From CAVQNQ01 sp963714205 (lineage in GTDB: Bacteria; Acidobacteriota; Terriglobia; Bryobacterales; Bryobacteraceae): a stretch of DNA of 64,000 bases. Positions 50,109 through 58,779 of this stretch are shown here, in pieces (the first letter of the stretch is position 1; each line of letters starts with the position of its first letter). A model generated the notes under the pieces. It saw nothing but the letters and a program-made list of their open reading frames with translations, made no database searches and was not told the origin of the DNA. The position numbers and the translations under genes are program-made. The stretch lies in the NCBI GenBank assembly GCA_963714205.1, contig CAVQNQ010000004.1, positions 744,001-808,000 on the forward strand, written 5' to 3'.

Positions 50109-51290
50109 ATGCAGAAACCCGTCTATCTCGATCATCATGCCACCACCCCGATCGATCCGAGGGTGCTGGAGGCCATGCTTCCGTACTTCGGTCCGCGCTT
50201 CGGGAACGCCGCCAGCCGCACGCATGCCTATGGCTGGCAGGCCGAAAAAGCGGTCGAGAGAGCCCGCCAGCAGGTGGCCGATCTGGCCGGCGCCGCGGCG
50301 CGCGAAATCGTCTTCACCAGCGGCGCCACCGAATCCATCAACCTGGCGCTCAAAGGGCTGCTGGAGGCCTCACGGGCGCCGGGCGGCCACATGGTCACCA
50401 TGGCTACCGAGCACAAGGCCGCGCTCGATACCGCCGCCCGTCTTGTCAGCCAAGGTTGCGGCCTCACGGTGCTGCCGCCGCGGCCGGATGGCCTGATCGA
50501 TCTGGACCAACTGCGCGCCGCCATTCTCCCCGGCACCGTGCTGGTGAGCGTGATGGCCGCCAACAACGAGATCGGCGTCCTCCAGCCCGTGCGCCAGATC
50601 GGGGCGCTCTGCCGCGAAATGGGCGTCATGTTCCACTGCGACGCCGCCCAGGCCTTCGGCAAGGTGCCTCTCGACGTGGAAGCGGACGGCCTCGACCTGA
50701 TGTCGATCAGCGCCCACAAGATGTACGGGCCCAAGGGAATAGGCGCCCTCTACGTGCGGCGTCGCGGGCGGCACGTGGCGCTGGCCGCGCAAATCGATGG
50801 CGGAGGCCACGAGCACGGCCTGCGCTCCGGAACCCTCAATGTGCCGGGCATCGTGGGGCTGGGCGAGGCCTGCGCCATCTGCGCGCGCGAGATGGCCGGA
50901 GAAGCCGGGCGCGTGGCCGGCCTCCGCGACCGCCTCAAGGCGCTCCTCGAAGCGAATGTCGAAGGGGTGCACGTCAACGGCTCGATGGAACGCCGGCTGC
51001 CGGGTAATCTCAACGTGAGCTTTCCCGGCGTGGATGGCGAAGCCCTCCTGATGAGCCTGCCGGACCTGGCTCTTTCCACGGGCTCAGCGTGCAGCTCGGC
51101 CACGGTCGAGCCCAGCCACGTGCTCAAAGCTATCGGCATCGGCGACAGCCTGGCGCGTTCCTCGGTGCGCTTTGGGCTGGGCCGATTCAACACCGCAGAG
51201 GAAGTGGAATATGCCGCCATGCGGGTGGTCGAAGCCGCACGCCGTCTGCGCGAACAGGCTCCCGTAAAGCCCTCCGGCGCCATGTTATAA
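50109..51290 (+). CDS. cysteine desulfurase (NifS/IscS class)
   Basis: About 393 residues from ATG50109 (TTG50103 is alternative). A PLP enzyme that strips sulfur from cysteine for Fe-S clusters, thiolated tRNA and cofactors. Motifs: YLDHHATTPIDP, the PLP lysine in ISAHKMYGPKG (Lys204) and the catalytic Cys328 in STGSACSSATVEPSHVL, within a mobile loop of class I enzymes. No IscU or IscR is adjacent; instead ribosomal genes follow. The stop TAA (51288-51290) lies inside a TATAAT box for the downstream genes. The class (IscS vs NifS) is not decidable. Confidence 0.93.
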   Translation: MQKPVYLDHHATTPIDPRVLEAMLPYFGPRFGNAASRTHAYGWQAEKAVERARQQVADLAGAAAREIVFTSGATESINLALKGLLEASRAPGGHMVTMATEHKAALDTAARLVSQGCGLTVLPPRPDGLIDLDQLRAAILPGTVLVSVMAANNEIGVLQPVRQIGALCREMGVMFHCDAAQAFGKVPLDVEADGLDLMSISAHKMYGPKGIGALYVRRRGRHVALAAQIDGGGHEHGLRSGTLNVPGIVGLGEACAICAREMAGEAGRVAGLRDRLKALLEANVEGVHVNGSMERRLPGNLNVSFPGVDGEALLMSLPDLALSTGSACSSATVEPSHVLKAIGIGDSLARSSVRFGLGRFNTAEEVEYAAMRVVEAARRLREQAPVKPSGAML

Positions 51291-51291
51291 T
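51286..51291 (+). promoter_or_regulatory. TATAAT -10 box of rpmI, overlapping the desulfurase stop codon
   Basis: A perfect TATAAT lies 40 bases before ATG51331, and includes the TAA stop of the cysteine desulfurase gene. A -35 at the right distance (51263-51268, CGTAAA) is poor. Confidence 0.45.
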
Positions 51292-51330
51292 TCGAGAGTC
51301 TTTCCTGTTCAAAAAGACCCAGGGAAATCT

Positions 51331-51525
51331 ATGCCGAAGTTGAAGACACATAAGGGTGCGTCTAAGCGGTTCAAGAAGACCGGCACGGGCAAAGTGGTTC
51401 GCGGTCATGCCTTTGCACGGCACATCCTGACCTCCAAGCCGCACAAACGCAAGAAGAAGCTGCATACCAGCGTATTGGCCGACCCGGCCGATCAGCCGGT
51501 TTTGAAGCGCATGATTCCGTATTAG
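51331..51525 (+). CDS. rpmI: 50S ribosomal protein L35
   Basis: A protein of 64 residues, highly basic, with the conserved start MPKLKTHKGASKRFKKTGTG, the middle RGHAFARHILTSKPHKRKK and end DQPVLKRMIPY. It binds the large ribosomal subunit. infC, which normally precedes rpmI, is not here; the upstream neighbour is the cysteine desulfurase gene. rplT follows after 81 bases. Confidence 0.97.
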   Translation: MPKLKTHKGASKRFKKTGTGKVVRGHAFARHILTSKPHKRKKKLHTSVLADPADQPVLKRMIPY

Positions 51526-51606
51526 GAATCGGCGCGGGATTGCGCGGCCGGAGCGCGCGGCACGTGCCCGGACCGCCAATCGGTAATTCACGAAAGGAGT
51601 TGAAAC

Positions 51607-51969
51607 GTGCCCAGAGTCAAACGAGGGACCCATCGCCGGGCATCCCGCAAGAAGACGCTGCACCAGGCGTCCGGTTACTTTCTCACCAAGAGCAAGCTCT
51701 ATCGGTCCGCTCAGGAAGCGGTCGAGCGGGGCCTGAAATTCGCTTACGTCGGCCGCAAGAACAAGAAGCGCGATTTTCGTTCGCTGTGGATCGTCCGCAT
51801 CAACGCGGCCTGCCGCGCGGCGGAAATCACCTACAGCCGTTTCCTGCACGGTCTCAAGGCCGCCGGCCTGGATCTGAATCGCAAAGCCCTGGCCGACGTG
51901 GCCCTGCACGACGAAGCCGCCTTCCGGCAGTTGGTGGAGACCGCCAAGGCCGCCTTGGAGAAAGCATGA
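51607..51969 (+). CDS. rplT: 50S ribosomal protein L20
   Basis: A protein of 120 residues, normal length. Conserved MPRVKRGTHRRASRKKTLHQASGY, FAYVGRKNKKRDFRSLWIVRINAACRAAEITYSRFLHGLKAAGLDLNRKALADVALHD. It is preceded by a GAAAGGAG ribosome site. The stop overlaps the ATG of the coiled-coil gene (ATGA at 51966). L20 represses its own operon in other bacteria; I see no obvious operator here. Confidence 0.97.
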   Translation: MPRVKRGTHRRASRKKTLHQASGYFLTKSKLYRSAQEAVERGLKFAYVGRKNKKRDFRSLWIVRINAACRAAEITYSRFLHGLKAAGLDLNRKALADVALHDEAAFRQLVETAKAALEKA

Positions 51970-52208
51970 CTCCCGCCGAACAGGAGATCGATTCCCTCGC
52001 CAGTTTGGAAGATCGCATCCAACGGGCCGTGGCTCTGGTCGGCCGGCTTCGCAAAGAGAGGGATGCCGCGCTGGAAGAGGTGGCCCAGGCCCGCGCGGAA
52101 GCCGCGCGCCTGGCCGATGAGACGCGCGCGCTGCAGGCCGAGCGCAAGCAGGTCCGCTCGCGCATCGAGAAGCTGCTTTCGCAGATCGACCAGTTGAACG
52201 CCGGCTAG
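51966..52208 (+). CDS. small coiled-coil protein (ZapB-like)
   Basis: A protein of 80 residues, nearly entirely a predicted coiled coil with Leu/Ala heptads (EIDSLASLEDRIQRAVALVGRLRKERDAALEEVAQARAE...RIEKLLSQIDQLNAG). Size and heptad pattern resemble the cell-division protein ZapB. It starts at ATG51966, overlapping the rplT stop, and lies 24 bases before zapA. Coupling to ZapA supports a Z-ring role, but there is little sequence identity to rely on. Confidence 0.7.
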   Translation: MTPAEQEIDSLASLEDRIQRAVALVGRLRKERDAALEEVAQARAEAARLADETRALQAERKQVRSRIEKLLSQIDQLNAG

Positions 52209-52232
52209 ATCGCCGCGCCCGCGGAGGTTCGA

Positions 52233-52547
52233 ATGGAAGGCGCCCCTATCGAAAAGCAGCCCGTTCGCGTAACCATCCTGAGCCGTTCCTATACGTTGTT
52301 GACCGGCGGCGATCCGCGCGAAGTCGAGGAACTCGCCGCACAGGTGGATGCGCTCATGCTGTCGATCGCCTCCAGGGCGCCCAATGCCGATTCCACGCGC
52401 ATCGCGGTGATGGCCTGCCTGCACCTGGCCGACAAGCTGCGCGCCCTCGAGCGCGAGCTGAGCGGCTTGAAACAGCGCGTGGACCGCAAGTCCGAAGAGT
52501 TCGCCGGGATGCTCGAGCAATTGCTCGGCGCCGCGGAAACGCGCTGA
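52233..52547 (+). CDS. zapA: cell division protein ZapA
   Basis: A protein of 104 residues. The short N-terminal beta part (PVRVTILSRSYTLLTGGDPREVEELAAQVDALM) and the long C-terminal helix (STRIAVMACLHLADKLRALERELSGLKQRV) match ZapA, which crosslinks FtsZ filaments. Last gene of the rpmI-rplT-zapB-like-zapA operon. It meets the minus-strand glycosyltransferase operon tail to tail, 9 bases away. Confidence 0.9.
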   Translation: MEGAPIEKQPVRVTILSRSYTLLTGGDPREVEELAAQVDALMLSIASRAPNADSTRIAVMACLHLADKLRALERELSGLKQRVDRKSEEFAGMLEQLLGAAETR

Positions 52548-52556
52548 CGAACGCCG

Positions 52557-53672
52557 TTATCGGGGATCGCGCGCGGCTGCGCGGAGGGCTTCGAGGGTGG
52601 CCTCGGCCGTGGCGGCCCAGGAGAAACCCGCGGCGCGGCGCGGCCCGGCCTCGGCGAGGCGGGCGCGGAGAGCGCTGTCGTCGCTGAGACGGACAAGGGC
52701 CTCCGTCAGCGCCGCGAGGTCGTGCGGGTCGAAGCGCAGAGCGGCATCGGCGGCCATGCCGGCCATGGGTTCGATATCCGAACAGGCCGTGGGAACACCG
52801 GCGGCCAAAGCCTCCAGAACCGGCAGGCCGAAGCCTTCGAATTTGGAAGGATAGACGAAGGCCCAGGCGCGCGCGAACAACTCGCGCAGCTCCGACCGCG
52901 GGATCCAGCCGCGAAATTCCACGTCGCCGTTCAGGCCTAACTCGTCGCGCAGGTTGTGCAGCGGGCGGGTGACGAAACCGTGCAGACCGCAGACCACCAG
53001 GCGGAACTCGGGGTGCGTTTTGCGGAAGCGCGCGAAAGCCCGCAGCAGGCCGTCGAGGTTCTTGTGGGGGTGGAGGGTGGAGACAGCCAGCAGGAACCGC
53101 TCGGGACAGCGGCGCCGGGCGATCTCGAAAAACGAAGGATCGGCGCCTAACAGCACGGTGCGCACGCGAGACGCGGGCAGGCGGTAGAACGCCAGCAGGT
53201 CGGCGGCGGTGGCGGCCGAATCGGCCAGGAGCAGGCGCGAGACATGGGCGGAGCCGGACAGAAAAAAGTTCCAGAAGGGGCGGTCGAACCAGCGAAAGTA
53301 CTGGGGATGGCGCTTGTGCTGGAGGTCGTGAAAGACGGTCACCTGGGGGCACGGGGCCAGCAAGGGCGCGGTGAAGCCGGGGTTGAGGAGCACGTCGAGG
53401 CGCAGGCGGGCCGCGGCCAGCGGCAGAGCGGTCTGTTCCCAGATAATCCGCCAGGGTCGCAAGAACGCGCGCACGGGCTGCGGGAGCGCGGTGAAATTGG
53501 GGCACTCCGGAATCAGGCCGGGATCGGTCTCGCGGTTGGTGAAAACGAAATACCGGTTGACGGGGTCGATGGCGCTCAACGCGGAGAGCAGCGCGCGCAG
53601 GTAGGTCTCGGTGCCGCCGACGCGGCCGGGAATCATGTAGAGCGCATTTACGCCGATGCGCAGGGCAGCCAT
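52557..53672 (-). CDS. GT4-family glycosyltransferase (GT-B fold)
   Basis: About 371 residues from ATG53672, one base after the stop of the TPR protein; the longer frame upstream just reads that gene. N terminus RIGVNALYMIPGRVGGTETYLRALLSAL holds the GG-E loop of GT4 enzymes, LVCG..LAVSTLHPHKNLDGLLRAF marks the second Rossmann half, and FVYPSKFEGFGLPVLEALAAGVPTACSDI is the E-x7-E donor-binding motif. It transfers a sugar from a nucleotide sugar. Last gene of the five-gene polysaccharide operon. Confidence 0.93.
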   Translation of the reverse strand: MAALRIGVNALYMIPGRVGGTETYLRALLSALSAIDPVNRYFVFTNRETDPGLIPECPNFTALPQPVRAFLRPWRIIWEQTALPLAAARLRLDVLLNPGFTAPLLAPCPQVTVFHDLQHKRHPQYFRWFDRPFWNFFLSGSAHVSRLLLADSAATAADLLAFYRLPASRVRTVLLGADPSFFEIARRRCPERFLLAVSTLHPHKNLDGLLRAFARFRKTHPEFRLVVCGLHGFVTRPLHNLRDELGLNGDVEFRGWIPRSELRELFARAWAFVYPSKFEGFGLPVLEALAAGVPTACSDIEPMAGMAADAALRFDPHDLAALTEALVRLSDDSALRARLAEAGPRRAAGFSWAATAEATLEALRAAARDPR

Positions 53673-53673
53673 G

Positions 53674-55431
53674 TCAGCGTCCGGCGAGACCCCTGCCCGC
53701 GAGGGCCAGATCGTGACGGGCGTCCTCCAGGGTGGGATCGAGCTGAAGAGCGCGCTGGTACTGCTGAATGGCCGCCCGCAACTGGCCGTTCTTGAAGTAG
53801 ATCTTGCCGCGGTAGGAGAAAATTTCGGGATAACCGGGATCGAGTTTCTCGGCCGCGGCCAGCGCGTCGAGAGCCTCGGGCCAATGCGATTGTTGCGCGT
53901 GAATTTTGGCGATCTGGGTATAGACGTTGGCCGGCGAAACACCGGGCACGGGAGGCAGGAGGGCGGCCTGTTGGAACTTCGCGAGAGCTTCCTCGGGGCG
54001 GTTAAGGCCGTCGTAGGCCAGACCCCAATCAACCAGCAGGCTCTGGCTAAGCGGCTGCAATTGGGCAGTCTTCTCGAATTCCGGGAGGGCCAGGTCCGGA
54101 CGTCCCTCGGCGTAATAAGCGAAGGCCAGGTTGAAATGGTCGCGCGACTTTCCGGGCGATTTGCGGACATTGTCCTGCCACAGAGCCACCGCGTCCCCCC
54201 AAACCTCGGCCCGCGCATAAGTGGCGCCGGCGGCGGCGAGAATCGCGACGATCAGGGCGGCCACCAGGGGTCGGGTCTGGATCGTGAGGCGGCTCAGAAC
54301 GTCGAGCAGGATGAGCAGCAAGCCGATGAAGCCGAAATAAAGGCGGCGTTCGGCGATCGGATCCTGAATGGGGAGGATCGAGGAGGTGGGGGCCATCAGC
54401 GCCAGGAACACGAAATATCCGTAAGTGGCCAGCGGGAAACGGCGGCGGTATGTCCAGGCCAATGCCGCCAGGGCCACCAGTGCGATCAGGCCAACGATGG
54501 CGCCGTGATCGAGCACCGTTCGCGAAATGGGGAAATCCCAATCGGCGGTGAGGCTAATGGGAAATAGGAATTCGCCGATATATACGAAGAGGGCGCGGCA
54601 TTCTGTGAAGAAGTACTGATACCAGGTGAAGTCCTTGAGGGAGAAGCCGGCGGTGGTGGCACCGAGGATAAGCGGCAGGGCGAGCGCAAAGCCGCCGGCG
54701 GCCAGGGCAGCGATGGGCACATAGAGCTTCCAGTTCCGCCGTATGCCCTGGAAAGAGAAGCCCGGGTTCCACCAGTAGTCGGTCAGTAGGAGCAGCACGG
54801 GGAGCACCACGGTATGTTCTTTGGCGAGGATGGCGCCGCCGAACAGAGCGATGACCGCCATTACCGCGCCCCATGAGATGGCGGAGCTGGAGCGGTACAG
54901 AAAAACGGTGAAGGCGGCCAAGACCAAGGTGACGCTGAGCGCTTCGGAGCGCCCGGCCAGGTAGGCTACGGCCTCGGACTGGACCGGATGCAGCAGGAAC
55001 AACGCGGCGCCGAAGCCCGCCAGAAGATTGAGACGGCCCACAGGCACGCGGGCCCATTCGAGCAGCCGGCGGACGATGAGGAAGATCAGGCCGGTGGCAA
55101 TCAGGTGAATGACGATGTTGAAAACGTGGTAAGACCAAGGGTCGTCCCCGGATAGCCGGGCATTCATCCAGTACGTGGCCATGAGGAGGGGACGCAAGCC
55201 GTGGATCCAGGCGGAGAGTGGCGCCGAAGCGACGTTGCCGATGGCGAAAGGCAGAAAATTGTCGTCGAACAGGAAGGGGCCATGAAGAGCCGGCGAGTAA
55301 GCCCAAAAGGCCGCCAGGATTGCGCCCGCGCCGGCCGCCGCATAAGGCCACCGGGGAGAGCGCGGCGGTCCGGCCGGCTTGGCCGGCCCGCTGGCGGAAC
55401 GGGAGAGGATCTCGCGCTTCTTACTTTTCAT
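53674..55431 (-). CDS. polytopic membrane protein with C-terminal TPR repeats (TMTC/DUF1736-like glycosyltransferase)
   Basis: About 585 residues from ATG55431, which overlaps the DUF2304 stop by 11 bases (an open frame reaches 55470). It has 10 or more membrane helices (about 30-400) and a GPFLFDDNFLPF loop with the paired acidic residues of GT-C type enzymes. Four TPR-like repeats follow at about 420-585 (SRDHFNLAFAYYAEGRPDLALPEFEK, LVDWGLAYDGLNRPEEALAKFQQ, YTQIAKIHAQQSHWPEALDALAAAE, FSYRGKIYFKNGQLRAAIQQYQRAL). Such proteins may glycosylate proteins on the outside. Context: two GT2s, DUF2304 and a GT4. Confidence 0.85.
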   Translation of the reverse strand: MKSKKREILSRSASGPAKPAGPPRSPRWPYAAAGAGAILAAFWAYSPALHGPFLFDDNFLPFAIGNVASAPLSAWIHGLRPLLMATYWMNARLSGDDPWSYHVFNIVIHLIATGLIFLIVRRLLEWARVPVGRLNLLAGFGAALFLLHPVQSEAVAYLAGRSEALSVTLVLAAFTVFLYRSSSAISWGAVMAVIALFGGAILAKEHTVVLPVLLLLTDYWWNPGFSFQGIRRNWKLYVPIAALAAGGFALALPLILGATTAGFSLKDFTWYQYFFTECRALFVYIGEFLFPISLTADWDFPISRTVLDHGAIVGLIALVALAALAWTYRRRFPLATYGYFVFLALMAPTSSILPIQDPIAERRLYFGFIGLLLILLDVLSRLTIQTRPLVAALIVAILAAAGATYARAEVWGDAVALWQDNVRKSPGKSRDHFNLAFAYYAEGRPDLALPEFEKTAQLQPLSQSLLVDWGLAYDGLNRPEEALAKFQQAALLPPVPGVSPANVYTQIAKIHAQQSHWPEALDALAAAEKLDPGYPEIFSYRGKIYFKNGQLRAAIQQYQRALQLDPTLEDARHDLALAGRGLAGR

Positions 55432-55774
55432 GACCGTTGAGGCTCTGCAAACGGTACTCCAGGATTGCAAGGCGCTGCGCTAAGGCGATGTTGTTGTCGC
55501 GCAGGCGGGACACGATCATCGAGAACCGGAAGAACATGATGAGAAAAAAGGCGCTGATGATGAGAAACAGGGCCAGCGGCGTATCGGGCAAGCCCGCCGC
55601 GCGCCGCAGGTAGTCGAGCAAGCCGCGCGAACGGGAGAGCACCAGCATGGCGAAGGAGGCGAAAAGCCACGTCATCGAATACTCCGCGCGAATGTGGGCG
55701 CGGCGAACGGAAAACAGGACCGTCACCAGCAGGACGATACTGATGGCGGAGGTCACGGTTAAGAGGCGATCCAT
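55421..55774 (-). CDS. DUF2304-family membrane protein
   Basis: A protein of 117 residues. Three hydrophobic helices (about 5-22, 33-46, 67-87) and a C-terminal helical tail (SRLRDNNIALAQRLAILEYRLQSL) fit DUF2304, a small protein that is regularly next to dolichyl-phosphate-sugar type GT2 enzymes, as here. It may anchor or regulate that glycosyltransferase. It starts directly after the GT2 stop. Confidence 0.82.
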   Translation of the reverse strand: MDRLLTVTSAISIVLLVTVLFSVRRAHIRAEYSMTWLFASFAMLVLSRSRGLLDYLRRAAGLPDTPLALFLIISAFFLIMFFRFSMIVSRLRDNNIALAQRLAILEYRLQSLNGHEK

Positions 55775-56545
55775 TTAATCTCCTTTTGCGGCGCCGCCGC
55801 CGGGGCCGCCGGTCGCAGGGCGCCGCCGCCGATGTTCATATTTGAGGATATTGACGAACACTCCCAGGAGCACGTGGACAATATAGTAGAACGAGGTCAG
55901 AGCGGTGATTGTGGAGCGGCCGGTCACGCGCGGGTGCATTTTGACGGGCACCTCCTCGAAGCGGAACCGCTTGCGCTGAAGCACCACCAGCGCCTCGATT
56001 TCGGGATATTCGAGGGGGAAGCTGCTCTTAAAGACCTCCAGCGCGCGGCGGTTCACGCCCACGAAGCCCGACGTGGGGTCGTGAACGGTCTTTCCCAGTA
56101 TAGGCCGCAGCACGGCGCGGAAAAAACGAATGCCCAGGGAGCGGACCGCGCCGGTGCGCGATCCATTGGATTGGAGGAAGCGCGACCCAATCACCATCTC
56201 GCATCCCGTACTCTGGAGTTTCTCCAGGATGCTGGGGATATCGCGGGGGTCGTGCTGGCCGTCGCCATCCACGCGGATCACGTACTGGAATCCGGTCTCC
56301 CAGGCCAGTTTGTATCCCGCCTGCACGCAGCCACCCAGACCCAGGTGATGGGGCAAAGAGAGGACCTCCGCGCCAGCCGCACGGGCCACGGCAATGGTGG
56401 AATCTGTGGAACAATCGTCAATCACCAGGACCGCGGCCTCGGGGACCCGGCGATGGATGCCCTCCACGACCTGCCCGACGGCGCCCTCCTCGTTGAATGC
56501 GGGAATGATGACCAGCAGCGAATCGGGGCGCGAGCCGCGGATCAT
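55775..56545 (-). CDS. GT2-family glycosyltransferase (dolichyl/polyprenyl-phosphate sugar synthase type)
   Basis: About 256 residues from ATG56545, overlapping the upstream GT2 stop (ATGA). GT-A fold: LLVIIPAFNEEGAVGQVVEGI, VLVIDDCSTDSTIAVARAAGAEVL, VIRVDGDGQHDPRDIPSIL with the DxD-like DGDGQ, and the acceptor region VHDPTSGFVGVNRRALEVFKSSFPLEYPEIE. A C-terminal segment YYIVHVLLGVFVNILKY is membrane-associated. It probably loads a polyprenyl phosphate with a sugar for the GT-C/TPR protein. Confidence 0.92.
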   Translation of the reverse strand: MIRGSRPDSLLVIIPAFNEEGAVGQVVEGIHRRVPEAAVLVIDDCSTDSTIAVARAAGAEVLSLPHHLGLGGCVQAGYKLAWETGFQYVIRVDGDGQHDPRDIPSILEKLQSTGCEMVIGSRFLQSNGSRTGAVRSLGIRFFRAVLRPILGKTVHDPTSGFVGVNRRALEVFKSSFPLEYPEIEALVVLQRKRFRFEEVPVKMHPRVTGRSTITALTSFYYIVHVLLGVFVNILKYEHRRRRPATGGPGGGAAKGD

Positions 56546-57552
56546 AGCGCGGCGACCTCCCGGCTGCCGATCGAATGGCAGCGGACGAGATGGCGAAAAA
56601 CAGCCGGGGTGATGCGGGCGCGGGCGCGTATCTGGCGGCGCTGGCGCAGCAGCCGGCCCAGGTTGCCAAGCAAAGCGCCGTGAGCCCGCAGCACAAACCA
56701 GAGCATACGAGGGCCGGCGTGGCCTTCGGCACGAAAACGGGCGGCGCTGCCGCGGCCTTCCAGGAGGTACCAGGCGTGCCAGAGATAGCGTGCCAAGGTG
56801 GCAAAAGGCGCTGCCAGCAGCATACGTGCGGGAAAGTTCTTCACCAGGACGAAAAGCCGGTTGCGCTCCACGTAGTAAGCCTTGAGGGGCGAGGCGCGCC
56901 CGCTCGAATGCGAGTAGTGGTGCTCCACCACGGCCTCTGGTTCGTAAAGGCACTTCCAGCCGGCCCAGCGGGCGCGCAGGCCCAGGTCGGTATCCTCGCA
57001 ATACAGAAAAAAGTGATCGTCGAATCCGCTGAGCTCTTCGAGCATAGCGCGCCGGTAAAGGGCCGCCGAGCCGCTCGGGAAGAGAACTTCCTCGGGCACC
57101 GGGAAATCTTCGGGCGGCCGGCCGTGGCCGCGCTGCTTGCTGGAGGCGTCCCGAGCCACCAGCATTCCGGCGGAATCCAGGCGGTCCTCGCGATACAGCC
57201 GGACGGCGGAGGCGCACATTCCGGCGTCGGGGCGGCGCTCGAGGGCGCACACCAGGGAATCCAGCCAGCCGGCGTGCGCCACGGCATCATCGTTAAGCGT
57301 CGCGATATATGGCGCGGAGGAAACTTCCAGGCCCTGGTTGATGGCCGCGCCAAAGCCGGCGTTGCGCGAATTCTCGAGGATGCGGGCGCCGGGAGCGGAG
57401 CCGTTGCGACGGACCAGGCCGGTGCCGCTGTTATCGACCACGATGATCTCAAAATCCAGCCGGCTCTGGCGCGCGAGCGACTCCACGCACTCCCGCAGCC
57501 TGAAATCCGCGGCCAGAGTGGGGATCACCACCGATACTAGCAAGGCTGGCAA
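56542..57552 (-). CDS. GT2-family glycosyltransferase (rhamnosyltransferase-like)
   Basis: A protein of 336 residues. N terminus LVSVVIPTLAADFRLRECVESLARQ, acidic EIIVVDNSGTG, ATLNDDAVAHAGWLDSLV (DDxD-like), GSAALYRRAMLEELSGFDDHFFLYCEDTDLGLRARWAGW (the ED-x-D-L motif of this branch). A hydrophobic C-terminal part with Arg-rich segments suggests membrane association. First gene of the operon; 121 bases separate it from the divergent radical-SAM gene. Confidence 0.92.
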   Translation of the reverse strand: MPALLVSVVIPTLAADFRLRECVESLARQSRLDFEIIVVDNSGTGLVRRNGSAPGARILENSRNAGFGAAINQGLEVSSAPYIATLNDDAVAHAGWLDSLVCALERRPDAGMCASAVRLYREDRLDSAGMLVARDASSKQRGHGRPPEDFPVPEEVLFPSGSAALYRRAMLEELSGFDDHFFLYCEDTDLGLRARWAGWKCLYEPEAVVEHHYSHSSGRASPLKAYYVERNRLFVLVKNFPARMLLAAPFATLARYLWHAWYLLEGRGSAARFRAEGHAGPRMLWFVLRAHGALLGNLGRLLRQRRQIRARARITPAVFRHLVRCHSIGSREVAAL

Positions 57553-57641
57553 GTTCCGATTTTAGCAGTTGGGGACGGGCTGGGAAGTTACGGTTTACTG
57601 TCCCTGACGAAGGTGGGGAGTGCGGCCGGGCGTCCAAGCCC

Positions 57642-57647
57642 TATAAT
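57642..57647 (+). promoter_or_regulatory. TATAAT -10-like box before the AmmeMemoRadiSam operon
   Basis: A perfect TATAAT in the 121-base divergent region, 27 bases before ATG57674. No strong -35 box at 17 bases upstream. Confidence 0.4.
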
Positions 57648-57673
57648 GGGCTCAGACCCGCCCAAGGGACGCC

Positions 57674-58777
57674 ATGAGTACCCTGGCCGACCAACTCGTG
57701 CGGCAGACTCGCGAAGCGGAACTCTACCGGCGCCTCGGTGGCAACCGCGTGGAGTGCTTCGCCTGCGGCCACCGCTGCCCCATCCCAGCCGGCTTCGCGG
57801 GAGTGTGCAAGGTGCGTTTCAACCGCGAGGGAAAACTGTGGGCGCCCTACGGGTATGTAAACGCTGCCTACTGCGACCCCATCGAGAAGAAGCCGTTCTT
57901 TCATGCGCTGCCGGGGTCCCGGGCGCTCAGTTTCGGCATGTTGGGCTGCGACCTGCACTGCGGATATTGCCAGAACTGGGTCTCTTCGCAAGCGCTGCGC
58001 GATGTCAGCGCGCGTCTCGACTTTCAGCCGGCCGAGCCGCGGGAGCTGGTGCGGCTGGCGCGGCAATTCGGAGCGGCCGCCGTGGTCAGCACCTATAACG
58101 AGCCGCTGATTACGGCCGAGTGGGCCGCGGCGGTCTTCCGCGAGGCCAAGGCCGGCGGCCTGGTGACGGGCTTCGTCTCGAACGGCAACGCCACGCCGGA
58201 GGTGCTCGCCTACATCCGGCCGTGGGTGGACCTCTACAAGGTGGATCTGAAAAGCTTCGACGACCGGCGCTATCGCGAGCTTGGAGCGCGCATTGGGCCG
58301 GTCCTCGATTCCATCCGGCGCATTCACGAGATGGGATTCTGGCTGGAAATCGTGACCCTGGTCATTCCGGGCTTTAACGATTCCGATGCGGAACTCAGCG
58401 CGATCGCCAGGTTCCTGGCGGAGATCTCGCCCGACATACCGTGGCATGTCACGGCATTTCACAAGGATTACAAAATGACCGGCCCGGACGATACATCTCC
58501 CGAGACCTTGTTGCGCGCGGCGGAACTGGGACGCGCGGCGGGCCTGCACTACGTGTACGCGGGCAACCTCCCGGGCGAGATCGGCCGGCTCGAGGACACG
58601 CGCTGCCCCGGGTGCGGGCAAGCGGTCATCGAGCGGCGCGGCTTCCGCGTGCTGCTCAACCGCTTGTCAATAGACGGAAAGTGCCCCGCCTGCGGCACGG
58701 CCATTCCGGGGGTGTGGGGCGCGCCGCCCCGTCCCCGCGAGCAAGGCGCCGGTCTGCTCCATCTCCGCTGCGGGTGA
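57674..58777 (+). CDS. amrS: AmmeMemoRadiSam system radical SAM enzyme
   Basis: A protein of 367 residues. The radical-SAM cluster is C92-x3-C96-x2-C99 (GCDLHCGYCQNW), next to the PflA-like FGMLG and AAAVVSTYNEPLI segments. The N terminus has a CFACGHRC...GVC cysteine set and the C terminus a zinc-ribbon-like CPGCG...CPACG. It makes a 5'-deoxyadenosyl radical. In the AmmeMemoRadiSam trio it partners with Memo and AMMECR1 domain proteins; the reaction is not settled to my knowledge. The next gene, encoding both partners, starts at GTG58774 (GTGA overlap) or ATG58780. Confidence 0.94.
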   Translation: MSTLADQLVRQTREAELYRRLGGNRVECFACGHRCPIPAGFAGVCKVRFNREGKLWAPYGYVNAAYCDPIEKKPFFHALPGSRALSFGMLGCDLHCGYCQNWVSSQALRDVSARLDFQPAEPRELVRLARQFGAAAVVSTYNEPLITAEWAAAVFREAKAGGLVTGFVSNGNATPEVLAYIRPWVDLYKVDLKSFDDRRYRELGARIGPVLDSIRRIHEMGFWLEIVTLVIPGFNDSDAELSAIARFLAEISPDIPWHVTAFHKDYKMTGPDDTSPETLLRAAELGRAAGLHYVYAGNLPGEIGRLEDTRCPGCGQAVIERRGFRVLLNRLSIDGKCPACGTAIPGVWGAPPRPREQGAGLLHLRCG

Positions 58778-58779
58778 AC

